Below, in pieces: positions 18,241-26,802 of a stretch of DNA of 64,000 nucleotides. The DNA comes from Pseudomonas sp. CFII64 (GTDB taxonomy: Bacteria; Pseudomonadota; Gammaproteobacteria; Pseudomonadales; Pseudomonadaceae). The position numbers were made by a program, and so were the translations under genes. Within the stretch, counting starts at the first letter, position 1; each line of letters starts with the position of its first letter. The notes under the pieces are model-generated. The model saw only the letters and a program-made list of their open reading frames with translations. It was not told where the DNA came from and searched no databases. Location: positions 1-64,000 of the forward strand of contig NZ_ATLO01000003.1 of assembly GCF_000416235.1 (NCBI RefSeq), read 5' to 3'.

Positions 18241-19590
18241 TTAAATCAATTCAGCCAGCGTCCGCGCATCCCGCAAACCCCAGACCTTGTCGATCAACGC
18301 ATTCCCTTGTTCAGGTGTGCGTGCGCCAGAGAACGCCAGCAAGCGCTGGAATTTGTCCTCCAGTTCAGGCCGCGACAAGGTGTTGCCCGGATCGCCCTTG
18401 GGCTCGTCAATGGCGCCGCTCAGCGTGCGGCCATCGGTGGTGGTGACGATGACGCGGCCCAGCCAGCGCACTGGATAGGCCTGATCGACCTCGTTATCCA
18501 GCTCCATGCTGACTTTTTCGCGAAACGCCGCTACGGCCGGATCGGTCAAGGCGTGCTGCTGGAATTCGATCAGTTGCGCCTTGCCATGCACGGCGATCAA
18601 ACCCAGCACCGCACCCATGGAAAACTTCGCCTGATGCACCGTGGTCGGTACGACAACTCGCCCCAGCACATCGATTGCACCCTGATGCACCCGCGTCACC
18701 ACGTTGGCGATCTGCTCGTGATTCAGGCCTTCGCGCTGCATCAAGTCCAGCAAGGCGTCGGCGGCAGGATGAGTGTGACGGCAGGAAGCATGAAACTTGA
18801 ACGAGGTCTCGACCAAGGCCCAACGGCTGCCGAGGCGATCGGACAATTTGCTCGGATCAGCGTCGCTGGACATCCCCGCCGCCATGCCTTGATCGCCTTC
18901 GAGAATGTTGCGTGCGCCGGTCAGACCGTCTTCGGTCATGTACGCCGCGAGCAAACCATCGGCGGCAGCCTTGGCGGTGTGCAGTTGTTTGGAGTCGGCG
19001 GCGTCGCGCAGGAATTCCCACAAACCCGCCGCCTGAGTACCCGCGTTGCCCAGCAGGTTGATGAACTGCTCCTTGTCGAAACCGAGCAACTTGCCCACGC
19101 CAACGGCGGCGGCAAGGGTGCCGACCGTCGCGGTGGTGTGGAAGATGCGGTAATGGGAGCGGCCCATGAACTCGCCGATGCGAATTCCGGCTTCATAACC
19201 GGCGACCGATGCCAGCAGCAGATCCTTGCCGGATTTGCCGCGATCCTGAGCGGCGGCCAGCACAGCCGGGAATACCACTGTGGCCGGATGCAGCACTGAG
19301 CTGTTGTGCAGATCATCCTGCTCGACCAGGTGCGAAGAAGCGCCGTTGACCAGCGCGGCGAAATACGCCGAGCTGCCTTTGCCGTTGACGAGGATTTTCG
19401 CCGGGCCCTCGGCGGGGCCCATTTTCGCGGCGTAACGCTCGAACAGCGGGATAGGCCGCGAACCCTGGCTGGCCAGCGCGGAACCGACCCAGTCGAGGAA
19501 CAAATCCTCGGTACGGTCCAGCACGGCGTCGGGAATCTGCGAGTATTGGAGGTCGGCCAGAAACGCCGCCAAGTCTTGGGTATGGCTCAT
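18241..19590 (-). CDS. MmgE/PrpD-family protein
   Basis: 449 residues, all-helical/two-domain MmgE/PrpD fold. Features: GSALASQG and ASSHLVEQDDLHNSSVLHPATVVFPA near the N terminus (quoted in parts), FHASCRHTHPAADALLDL in the middle, and the small C-terminal domain with VTTTDGR. The superfamily includes 2-methylcitrate dehydratase and cis-aconitate decarboxylase (the itaconate-forming enzyme of fungi and macrophages). In the P. aeruginosa itaconate cluster the equivalent gene (PA0881) has no agreed step. Here too its role is open: isomerising or hydrating a side product are options. GAGGAG before the start; ten bases after the acyl-CoA dehydrogenase stop. Confidence 0.85.
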   Translation of the reverse strand: MSHTQDLAAFLADLQYSQIPDAVLDRTEDLFLDWVGSALASQGSRPIPLFERYAAKMGPAEGPAKILVNGKGSSAYFAALVNGASSHLVEQDDLHNSSVLHPATVVFPAVLAAAQDRGKSGKDLLLASVAGYEAGIRIGEFMGRSHYRIFHTTATVGTLAAAVGVGKLLGFDKEQFINLLGNAGTQAAGLWEFLRDAADSKQLHTAKAAADGLLAAYMTEDGLTGARNILEGDQGMAAGMSSDADPSKLSDRLGSRWALVETSFKFHASCRHTHPAADALLDLMQREGLNHEQIANVVTRVHQGAIDVLGRVVVPTTVHQAKFSMGAVLGLIAVHGKAQLIEFQQHALTDPAVAAFREKVSMELDNEVDQAYPVRWLGRVIVTTTDGRTLSGAIDEPKGDPGNTLSRPELEDKFQRLLAFSGARTPEQGNALIDKVWGLRDARTLAELI

Positions 19591-19600
19591 AGTCCGCTCC

Positions 19601-20764
19601 TCAGAAGCTGCGTGGCAGCTCGAGCAAATGCTCGGCGACGTAGGAAAGAATCAGGTTGGTGGAGATCGGCGCGACCTGGTACAGACGGGTCTCGCGGAAT
19701 TTGCGCTCTACGTCATATTCGCAGGCAAAGCCAAAGCCGCCGTGGGTTTGCAGGCAGGCGTTGGCCGCTTCCCAGGACGCCTTGGCCGCCAGGTATTTCG
19801 CCATATTGGCGCTGGCCCCGGCGTTTTTGCCGCTGTCGTATTCCTCGCAGGCACGCCAGCGCATCAGGTCGGCGGCTTCGATTTCGATATGCGCTTCGGC
19901 AATCGGAAACTGCACGCCCTGGTTCTGGCCGATGGGACGCCCGAACACCACCCGGTCACGGGCATAAGCACTGGCTTTTTCGACGAACCAGCGACCGTCG
20001 CCAATACACTCGGCCGCGATCAAGGTGCGCTCGGCGTTCAGGCCGTCAAGGATGTACCGGAAGCCCTTGCCTTCTTCGCCGATCAGGCTGTCCAGCGGCA
20101 GTTCGAGGTTGTCGAAAAACAGCTCGTTGGTTTCGTGGTTGACCATGTTGGCGATGGGCTGCACGGTCAGGCCGTTGCCGATGGCGTCGCGCAGGTCGAC
20201 GAGGAAAATCGACATGCCTTCGGATTTTTTCTTCACCTCGGCCAATGGTGTAGTGCGCGCCAGCAGGATCATCAAGTCCGAATGCTGAACCCGGGAGATC
20301 CACACCTTCTGGCCGTTGATCACATACTTGTCGCCCTGCTTGATGGCGGTGGTCTTGATCTTGGTGGTGTCGGTGCCGGTGGTCGGCTCGGTGACGCCCA
20401 TGGATTGCAGGCGCAACTCGCCGCTGGCCAGTTTGGGCAGGTAATAGCTTTTCTGCGCATCGCTGCCGTGACGCAGCAAGGTAAACATGTTGTACATCTG
20501 GCCGTGAACCGTGCCGGAGTTACCGCCACAACGGTTCACCTCTTCGAGAATGATCGACGCCTCAGCCAGGCCCAGGCCCGAGCCGCCGTATTCGGTGGGG
20601 ATCATTGCCGACAGCCAGCCCGCGTCGGTCAGGGCCTTGACGAAGCTCTCCGGGAAACCTTTTTCTTCATCGATCTTGCGCCAGTACGCCGCGTCGAATT
20701 CAGCACACAAGGCACGCACGCCTTCGCGGATGGCATTGAAGTCTTCATTGTCATTGGGGTTCAT
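19601..20764 (-). CDS. Acyl-CoA dehydrogenase-like protein
   Basis: 387 residues, full-length FAD acyl-CoA dehydrogenase fold: helical N domain, central strand domain with MGVTEPTTGTDTTKIKT, and helical C domain with QTHGGFGFACEYDVERKFRETR. The segment normally holding the catalytic glutamate (IYEGTSEI in many members) reads LYQVAPISTNLI here, with P366 at the position of that glutamate by my alignment, so the enzyme may use another base or do other chemistry. Equivalent by order to PA0879 of the itaconate region. The frame can be read from TTG 20767, but ATG 20764 with AAGAGAG upstream is preferred. Confidence 0.85.
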   Translation of the reverse strand: MNPNDNEDFNAIREGVRALCAEFDAAYWRKIDEEKGFPESFVKALTDAGWLSAMIPTEYGGSGLGLAEASIILEEVNRCGGNSGTVHGQMYNMFTLLRHGSDAQKSYYLPKLASGELRLQSMGVTEPTTGTDTTKIKTTAIKQGDKYVINGQKVWISRVQHSDLMILLARTTPLAEVKKKSEGMSIFLVDLRDAIGNGLTVQPIANMVNHETNELFFDNLELPLDSLIGEEGKGFRYILDGLNAERTLIAAECIGDGRWFVEKASAYARDRVVFGRPIGQNQGVQFPIAEAHIEIEAADLMRWRACEEYDSGKNAGASANMAKYLAAKASWEAANACLQTHGGFGFACEYDVERKFRETRLYQVAPISTNLILSYVAEHLLELPRSF

Positions 20765-20828
20765 CAATCTGCTCTCTTGAGTTCGCGCGCCAACAGAACC
20801 GGCACGGTCTGGCTAATGAGTGAGGTGT

Positions 20829-21668
20829 TCAGGCGAACAGCACTTCGGCACTTTGCGCGACGCCGTCAAGGTTGCCGGCCCACAGCTGCGCCTTGCCCGG
20901 CTCAGTGACGCGGCCGCTGATCGTGAACGGTGTCGGCACATTCAACGGACGCACGCCGCGATAGGCGAAATGCCGCACCCGCGCCTCGGGATGGGCGCGA
21001 CAGAAAGCGCGCAGGTTCAGGGTGGCGATCATCGGCCCATGCACGACAAGGCCCGGATAGCCTTCGGTGGCCGTGACATACGGATAGTCGTAATGAATGC
21101 GATGGCCATTGAAAGTGACTGCCGAATAACGAAACAGCAGGGTCGGCGTCGGCGTGACGACTTCGTTCCACTCACCGGTTTCGGCCGCGTCGCCACTGTG
21201 CAGCTTCGGCGGATTCGGCTCGCGATAAACAATGTCCTGCTCTTCGCGGATGCACAGTTGGCCGTTTTGCGAGTAATCATGCCGAACCGTGACGAACAGC
21301 AAGGCGCCGGTGCGACCGTGCTTTTCTTCGATGTGGGTGATGGTGGACAAACGATGGGCATCGGCGCCGACTTTCAGCGCTTCAATGAACTCGACACGAC
21401 CACCGGCCCACATGCGATTGCGGTTGTCCGCAGGTGGCAGAAAGCCGCCGCGTGCCGGATGGCCATCGGTGCCCAGCAGCGACTCTTCAATCGGTTCCTG
21501 GAAGAAACACCACTGCCACAACGGCGGCAGCGCATCGCCATCAGCGGGCGTGGCTTCACCGAACGTGGCGGCGATGCGTTTGATCAGATTAGGACTCAGA
21601 TGATCGTGAGCCTCTTCAGTGCGTCCTAGCCAGGCAGTGAAATCCTTCGGCGACTCTGCAGCGCTCAT
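20829..21668 (-). CDS. ich: Itaconyl-CoA hydratase, MaoC/hot-dog family
   Basis: 279 residues, double hot-dog MaoC-like dehydratase. The C-terminal half contains FRYSAVTFNGHRIHYDYPYV, the hydratase motif in which the histidine and aspartate-type residues act, followed by the GLVVHGPMIATL helix. In the itaconate pathway (PA0878) this enzyme hydrates itaconyl-CoA to (S)-citramalyl-CoA. AAGGGGT precedes the start. First gene of the run, divergent from the LysR gene across a 147-base region; 64 bases before the acyl-CoA dehydrogenase start. Confidence 0.87.
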   Translation of the reverse strand: MSAAESPKDFTAWLGRTEEAHDHLSPNLIKRIAATFGEATPADGDALPPLWQWCFFQEPIEESLLGTDGHPARGGFLPPADNRNRMWAGGRVEFIEALKVGADAHRLSTITHIEEKHGRTGALLFVTVRHDYSQNGQLCIREEQDIVYREPNPPKLHSGDAAETGEWNEVVTPTPTLLFRYSAVTFNGHRIHYDYPYVTATEGYPGLVVHGPMIATLNLRAFCRAHPEARVRHFAYRGVRPLNVPTPFTISGRVTEPGKAQLWAGNLDGVAQSAEVLFA

Positions 21669-21815
21669 GCGGGTGACCCCTTAGCATTTGTTGTTATGAC
21701 CGAATCATGCAAGGCGCTGGGCATTCTGTGAATTTGCATTTGCGTAAGGCCGCGTTCATATATGCTGAACACTGCTGACACCCATAATTCCAATAACTCT
21801 CACCGGACGCGACCC
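21669..21815. promoter_or_regulatory. Divergent promoter region of the itaconate locus
   Basis: 147 bases between ich and the LysR gene. The word GCATTTG occurs at 21684-21690 and 21736-21742, 52 bases apart, close to five helical turns, which would suit a LysR tetramer bridging two sites. Not verified by any consensus. Confidence 0.35.
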
Positions 21816-22733
21816 ATGCATTTCGACCTGGCCGATCTACGCCTTTTCATACACATCGGCGAATCCCCGAGCTTGACCCAGGGCGCACGCCGCGCCTTTC
21901 TATCGCCCGCCGCAGCCAGTGCGCGGATCAAGGCGCTGGAAAGCCAGTTCGAAACACGCCTGTTGTACCGAGACAGCCGTGGCGTGGAACTGACCCCGGC
22001 CGGGCAACGCCTGCTCAAGCACGCGCGACTGGTCATGCGTCAGGTGGAATACCTGAAAAGCGAGTTCACCAGCTACGGCACCGATTCGGCGGGGCACATT
22101 CGCATCTTCGCCAACACCACAGCCGTCACTGAGTTTCTTCCAGAAGTGCTGGCCGGATTTCTCGCGCAACGGCCCGGCGTCACTGTCGATCTGCAAGAGC
22201 GCCTGTCCCGGGACATCGTGCGTGGCGTGCTGGATGGCAGCTCTGACATGGGCATCATCGCCGGACCGGTGGAAGCGGCGGGTCTGCAAGTGATGCACTT
22301 CAGCACGGATCGCCTGGTGCTGGCGGTGCCGGTGGGCCATGACCTGGCCAACCAAAGCCCGGTGACCCTCAAGCAGACGCTGGCGTTTCAGCATATCGGC
22401 CTGCATGAAGGCAGTACCTTGCTGAGTTTCTTGCGCGATCACGTCGAGCGCCTCGGCCAGCACCTGTCGCTGCGGATTCAGGTCTCGAGCTTCGAGGCGA
22501 TCTGCCGCATGGTTGAAGCGGGTGTGGGCATCGGCATCATTCCCGAGTCCGCCGCGATGCGCCACAGCCGCACCATGAACCTGGTGACGGTGCAGCTGGA
22601 CGAACCCTGGGCGATTCGCGAACGCAGCATTCTGGTTCGCGAACTGGACGCCCTGCCCGGCACGGTTCGCGCATTGATCGCGACACTGATGCCGGACGCG
22701 GAGCCGTCTTCCGCTACGACCTCGGACGCCTGA
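21816..22733 (+). CDS. LysR-family regulator of the itaconate genes
   Basis: 305 residues. N-terminal winged helix (SLTQGARRAFLSPAAASARIKALE, first half quoted as SLTQGARRAFLSPAA) and C-terminal periplasmic-binding-like inducer domain. Its position, divergent from ich, matches PA0877, the P. aeruginosa regulator of itaconate genes, so it likely activates the catabolic run in response to itaconate or itaconyl-CoA (inference). I prefer ATG 21816 (MHFDLADLRLF, the usual LysR-type start) over the upstream ATG 21762, though neither has a strong ribosome binding site. Its end overlaps the convergent EamA gene by 20 bases. Confidence 0.83.
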   Translation: MHFDLADLRLFIHIGESPSLTQGARRAFLSPAAASARIKALESQFETRLLYRDSRGVELTPAGQRLLKHARLVMRQVEYLKSEFTSYGTDSAGHIRIFANTTAVTEFLPEVLAGFLAQRPGVTVDLQERLSRDIVRGVLDGSSDMGIIAGPVEAAGLQVMHFSTDRLVLAVPVGHDLANQSPVTLKQTLAFQHIGLHEGSTLLSFLRDHVERLGQHLSLRIQVSSFEAICRMVEAGVGIGIIPESAAMRHSRTMNLVTVQLDEPWAIRERSILVRELDALPGTVRALIATLMPDAEPSSATTSDA

Positions 22734-23685
22734 GAAACGGCAGTCCCGCCAACGTCAGTGCCACGCCCACCAGCGCGGTGACGGCCAGTGGATCGCCGAA
22801 TTGCAGGTAGGCCCAAAGCATCGTCACCGGCGGCGTCAGAAACAACGCGCCGCTGACGCTTTGCAGGGTGAAGCGACGCAGGCACAACCAGTAAAATCCG
22901 TAGCCGCCCAAGGTCCCGAACACCACCAGCCAGAGCACACCAAAACCAAAACCGCTGGCCATCACCGGACGCAGGCTGCCTTCCTGCAAGGCCAGCAGGG
23001 CAAACACCGGTAATATCGCGCAGACCTGAATGAACAGCCCCATCAGCCCCGGCAATGGCGGATGACGCGACTGTTTCTGATAAATGGTCGCCAGCGCCAG
23101 TGACGCCACCCCAAGCAGCGGCAGCGAGTACGCCCAGATCGACGCGCGGGAAAACTCCAGACTGCTGCCACTGGCGATCAACATGCCGATCAGGCACAGG
23201 CCGATGCCCAGCCACTGCCAGCCGCGCGTCGCCTGACCGGGCACAAAACCCGCCAGCAGGACGATGCTCAACGGCAGCAGGTTGGCGATCAGCGAACTGG
23301 TGCCCGGCGCCACGCCCAAGGCGATGGATACGGCGATGGGCCCGATGTAACCGGCGATACCCAGCAAACCGACCACGCCCTGATCCGCCCAATGGCGCCA
23401 ACTCAGTTCGCCCAGCTGCCGCCACACCAACGGCAGCAACAGCAAGGCCGCAAGCACGAATCGCCAGAACGTCGCCAGCATCACCCCGCTGTGCTCCGAC
23501 ACATAGCGATAGCCGATAAACCCGGAACTCCAGCTGAGCACCATGGCGCTGAGCAACAGCGCGCTGATCCAGGTGACCGAAGATGATCTGTGTGGGAGCA
23601 AGCTTGTTTGCGAAGGCAGCGCCACTGGTTTCGCATCATTGAAACTGCACACGTCAGCCTGCTGTCCGCTGCTCTGCATATCCAT
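22714..23685 (-). CDS. EamA/DMT-family permease
   Basis: 323 residues, ten predicted transmembrane helices in two EamA repeats (for example SGFIGYRYVSEHSGVMLATF at the first, GVVGLLGIAGYIGPIAVS in the middle). Drug/metabolite exporter superfamily; substrate unknown. The start ATG has AAGGGGG at eight bases. The first 38 residues before helix 1 are unusual: they are partly encoded by a REP element (23590-23617), giving LPSQTSLLPHRS. A divergent LysR gene begins 101 bases away and is the likely regulator. Confidence 0.85.
   Translation of the reverse strand: MDMQSSGQQADVCSFNDAKPVALPSQTSLLPHRSSSVTWISALLLSAMVLSWSSGFIGYRYVSEHSGVMLATFWRFVLAALLLLPLVWRQLGELSWRHWADQGVVGLLGIAGYIGPIAVSIALGVAPGTSSLIANLLPLSIVLLAGFVPGQATRGWQWLGIGLCLIGMLIASGSSLEFSRASIWAYSLPLLGVASLALATIYQKQSRHPPLPGLMGLFIQVCAILPVFALLALQEGSLRPVMASGFGFGVLWLVVFGTLGGYGFYWLCLRRFTLQSVSGALFLTPPVTMLWAYLQFGDPLAVTALVGVALTLAGLPFLRRPRS
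23590..23617. repeat. REP element inside the EamA coding region
   Basis: TGTGGGAGCAAGCTTGTTTG plus CGAAGGC, the GGGAGC(A/G)AGCTTG...GCGAAGGC REP subtype also seen at 51125. It lies wholly within the 5' end of the EamA gene and is translated in frame. Confidence 0.75.
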
Positions 23686-23786
23686 CGTTCACGCCCCCTT
23701 TCCATCACATGAACCTGATGGTATGTATGTCAGGGTGATTCAATCAAACGAGATGATAAGCATCACTGATGCAGGATTTATCAACC

Positions 23787-24656
23787 ATGCAAAGCACTCT
23801 GGATATCGACCTGCTGCGCACCTTCCAGGCGGTGGTGCGCTTCGAACAGTTTCTCGCCGCCGCGACCTTTCTCAACCGCAGCCCATCTGCTGTCAGCCTG
23901 CACATTCGGCGCCTCGAAGACATTACCGGCGGGCGCTTGCTAGAGCGCGACAATCAGACCGTTACGTTGACGCCCCTGGGACGCCGCTTTGCCTTGCAGA
24001 GTGCGGAACTGCTGCAAATGCACGACCGAATGCTGGCCGGCTACAACGCGCCGTCGGTCAGCGGCACCGTCAGGCTGGGGATATCCGAGGAGTATGCCGG
24101 CGCGTTATTGCAATGCACCCTGCCCCCATTGTCCGAAGGTTTTCCTCACATCGAACTGGAAGTGGAAACCGCTTCCAGCGGCCGCCTGCATAGCCAATTG
24201 CAACGCGGGCAGATGGACCTGGCGCTGGTGGTCGAGCTGATGCAAGCGCAGCCCACCCGCGAGCCGCCATTGTTGCGCTTTGGCACCACCGAACCGGTCT
24301 GGGTCGCGGCTCACAGCTATCGGGCCGATCCCGACAAGCCGCTGCCCCTGGCGTTGCACGGTACGGGTTGTCCCTATCGCTGCGTGGCGCTGGAGGCGCT
24401 GACCCAAGTGGGTCGGCCGTGGCGCACCATGGTCATGAGCGCTGGCACCAGCGCGCTGGAAACCACGATTTGCGCCGGACTGGTGATCGGCATCATCGAC
24501 CGGGCGCGGGTCAGCCCACAGATGCGCATCCTGAGCGAAGAAGACGGTTTGCCGACCTTGCCGCTGCACGAAATGCAACTGGTCAAGGCCCCCGGCGCGC
24601 CCAGCGCTGCGTGTGAGGTCTTGATTCAGCTGATCGGGGAGAATTTTCGGTTGTGA
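23787..24656 (+). CDS. LysR-family transcriptional regulator
   Basis: 289 residues. HTH region about 18-37 (EQFLAAATFLNRSPSAVSLH) and a co-inducer domain. Divergent from the EamA exporter gene, which it probably controls. Of the two close in-frame ATGs I prefer 23787 (MQSTLDIDLLRTF, the standard LysR opening), which has AGGA ten bases upstream; ATG 23769 has none. A REPIN follows at 24671. Confidence 0.85.
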   Translation: MQSTLDIDLLRTFQAVVRFEQFLAAATFLNRSPSAVSLHIRRLEDITGGRLLERDNQTVTLTPLGRRFALQSAELLQMHDRMLAGYNAPSVSGTVRLGISEEYAGALLQCTLPPLSEGFPHIELEVETASSGRLHSQLQRGQMDLALVVELMQAQPTREPPLLRFGTTEPVWVAAHSYRADPDKPLPLALHGTGCPYRCVALEALTQVGRPWRTMVMSAGTSALETTICAGLVIGIIDRARVSPQMRILSEEDGLPTLPLHEMQLVKAPGAPSAACEVLIQLIGENFRL

Positions 24657-24670
24657 ATTGGAACGAATTC

Positions 24671-24762
24671 CGTAGGACCGGCTTTAGCCGGGAGAGGGCC
24701 GGTAAAATCGATACATTTCTATCGTCGGCAGGATTGTTCTCCCGGCTAAAGCCGGTCCTACG
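24671..24762. repeat. REPIN (inverted REP doublet)
   Basis: CGTAGGACCGGCTTTAGCCG (24671) and its inverted copy ending TCCTACG (24762), 92 bases overall, with a 43-base spacer. Same subtype as 58061, 60498 and 62840. Confidence 0.9.
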
Positions 24763-24877
24763 ACCTCGTGGTGTCTGACCAACCACCGCTGCAATATTCT
24801 GTAACCAACCGGTTAATCGGTATCATGACAACGTCGTTACAGTCGGCATTTGGCCATTTCGTTGGGGAACTGTTTCC

Positions 24878-25834
24878 ATGCCTGTTTTTTCCCTGGCGCG
24901 CTTCAAGGCGCGCTGGTTCGCCTGGTCCTGCATGGCCCTGCTGATCGTCGGTCTGCCGGTGGGTTGTGCGGTGTTGCAACATACCGAGCGCGAACTGGTG
25001 TTTCGTATCGAACCGGGCACTGCCAGTTGGTACAGCGGGCTGCCCGCCGGGGTGCAGGAGTTCGAGCTCAAGGCACCGGACTTCGGCGTCGCGCAAAACA
25101 TCCACGCCTGGTGGTGGCCGGCCAATCGCAAGGACGCGCCGGCGGTGCTGTATCTGCATGGCTCGCGCTGGAACCTCACCGGCCAGCTGTTTCGCATCGA
25201 GCAACTGCGCGCCCTGGGCTTCTCGGTGCTGGCCATCGATTATCGCGGTTTCGGCCAGAGCCAAGGGCGATTGCCTTCCGAGGCCACGGTTTATGAAGAC
25301 GCACGCGTCGCCTGGGAACGCCTGAAATTGCTGCAGCCGGACCCGCGCCAACGGCTAATCTATGGCCACTCATTGGGCGGCGCCGTGGCGGTTGATCTGG
25401 CGGCAGAGCTGGGCCGCGACACTGACAACGGCAAAGAGCCCGCACAGGCCCGGGGTTTGATTATCGAATCCACCTTCACCACGCTGGCGGATGTCGCCAC
25501 CGCAGTAGCCAATACGTCGTTACCGGTGCGCTGGTTGCTGTCGCAGAAATTCGACTCCATCGACAAAATCGCCGATATCCACATGCCGTTGCTGATCGTG
25601 CACGGCACCGAGGATCGCTACGTGCCATCGCGTTTCAGTGAAGAGCTTTTCGCGGCGGCTCAGGAGCCCAAGAAATTGCTGCTGGTGCCGGGCGGTTCGC
25701 ATAACAACAGCATGAGTTTGGGACGACAAGCGTACGGGCAGGCGATTCAGGCGTTGTTCCGAGCCAGCGAGGCGCCGACCCATGCAGCGAAATCCCAGGC
25801 GCGCGCTGAGGCGGTAAACCCTTCATCTGGCTGA
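24878..25834 (+). CDS. Membrane-anchored alpha/beta hydrolase
   Basis: 318 residues. An N-terminal hydrophobic helix (about 15-30, with C30) anchors a serine hydrolase. Catalytic triad is visible: S165 in GHSLGG, D246 in GTEDRYVP, and H275 in GGSHNN; the oxyanion HG is at LYLHGSRWN. Closest in layout to the BEM46/YfhR group, whose substrates are unclear. C30 follows LPVG, not a clean lipobox, so I favour a signal anchor over a lipoprotein. Its stop is directly followed by the stop of the convergent acetyltransferase gene (no gap). Confidence 0.85.
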   Translation: MPVFSLARFKARWFAWSCMALLIVGLPVGCAVLQHTERELVFRIEPGTASWYSGLPAGVQEFELKAPDFGVAQNIHAWWWPANRKDAPAVLYLHGSRWNLTGQLFRIEQLRALGFSVLAIDYRGFGQSQGRLPSEATVYEDARVAWERLKLLQPDPRQRLIYGHSLGGAVAVDLAAELGRDTDNGKEPAQARGLIIESTFTTLADVATAVANTSLPVRWLLSQKFDSIDKIADIHMPLLIVHGTEDRYVPSRFSEELFAAAQEPKKLLLVPGGSHNNSMSLGRQAYGQAIQALFRASEAPTHAAKSQARAEAVNPSSG

Positions 25835-26566
25835 TTACTGTGGGTCGATGTGGCTCACCGTGAACGGCTTGCTGCGTACCACCACCTGACCCGGATGACT
25901 GGCCGGCGCGACGCTGCCGTTCAGTTGTTTGAGCAGTTGCTGCGGGTCTTCGATCGGCAGCCCGGCCAACTGCTGCGCCGACAGGTTCCACCACTGGCTG
26001 GCCAGCAAGCCGTCGATAATGTCCTGATCAAAGCGATAACGCACCACCTGGGCCGGTGAGCCGACGGCGATGGCATAGGGCGGAATGTCCTTGTTGACCA
26101 GTGATTGCGCGCCGATCACTGCGCCGGTGCCGATGGTCACGCCTTCCAGAATCAGCACGTCCATGCCGATCCACACGTCATGTCCGATAGAGGTTTGTTT
26201 CACGCCATCGTGATGCGGCGCAATGCCGCCCAGTTGCTGGCGCAGGCCGACCAGCCCGCTGTGGGACGTCAGCCAGCTCAGCGGATGGGACTTACGGTCC
26301 TGGCCGATGGTCACGTTCTTGGCAATCGAGCAATAGCGCCCGATGCTGGAAACATCATGCAACTCGGAGCCGCTGACGATATCGGTGTAGGCACCGATGG
26401 TCAGCTTGCGGGACAGTATCTTGATCTGATGCAGCTTCACGCCATGCTCCAGCGTCAGCTCGGTTTCACGCCGCAGGCCTTTGATCCCGCTGTCCAGACG
26501 ACACTTGTTCTTCGAAAGCGCCTTTTTCAGCTTTCTGTCCAACAGCGCTCTTTTGAAGAAGTTCAT
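25835..26566 (-). CDS. CatB/xenobiotic-acetyltransferase-like hexapeptide protein
   Basis: 243 residues. Left-handed beta-helix acyltransferase: hexapeptide repeats in residues 60-190 (for example IGQDRKSHPLSW, IGHDVWIGMDVLILEGVTIG, TGAVIGAQSLV), with the loop after SSIGRYCSIAKNVTIG. Resembles CatB-type acetyltransferases, which include chloramphenicol acetyltransferases but also sugar and virginiamycin acetyltransferases; acceptor not deducible. I use ATG 26566, where similar proteins begin and a purine-rich GTGGAA precedes it; a longer frame to 26737 is not supported. Convergent with the hydrolase gene. Confidence 0.82.
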   Translation of the reverse strand: MNFFKRALLDRKLKKALSKNKCRLDSGIKGLRRETELTLEHGVKLHQIKILSRKLTIGAYTDIVSGSELHDVSSIGRYCSIAKNVTIGQDRKSHPLSWLTSHSGLVGLRQQLGGIAPHHDGVKQTSIGHDVWIGMDVLILEGVTIGTGAVIGAQSLVNKDIPPYAIAVGSPAQVVRYRFDQDIIDGLLASQWWNLSAQQLAGLPIEDPQQLLKQLNGSVAPASHPGQVVVRSKPFTVSHIDPQ

Positions 26567-26802
26567 GGTCTGGTTCCACAGATGATTGGTGGGCTGGTGA
26601 CGATTCCACGACGTGAGTGGAATTTTCCTACGCCAGCCTAAATGCCATCCCACACAAAGTCGGGAATCATCGCACAAGCCGAGCGAATCCCAAAAAGCTT
26701 GTTCACGGTTGTTCTCGGCCAGAGGTTGTCGATTCACAGACAGGTCATTCGACTATCCAAAAGCTGCACCCGAATGAATGAACAACGAAGAGGAACCCTG
26801 CC

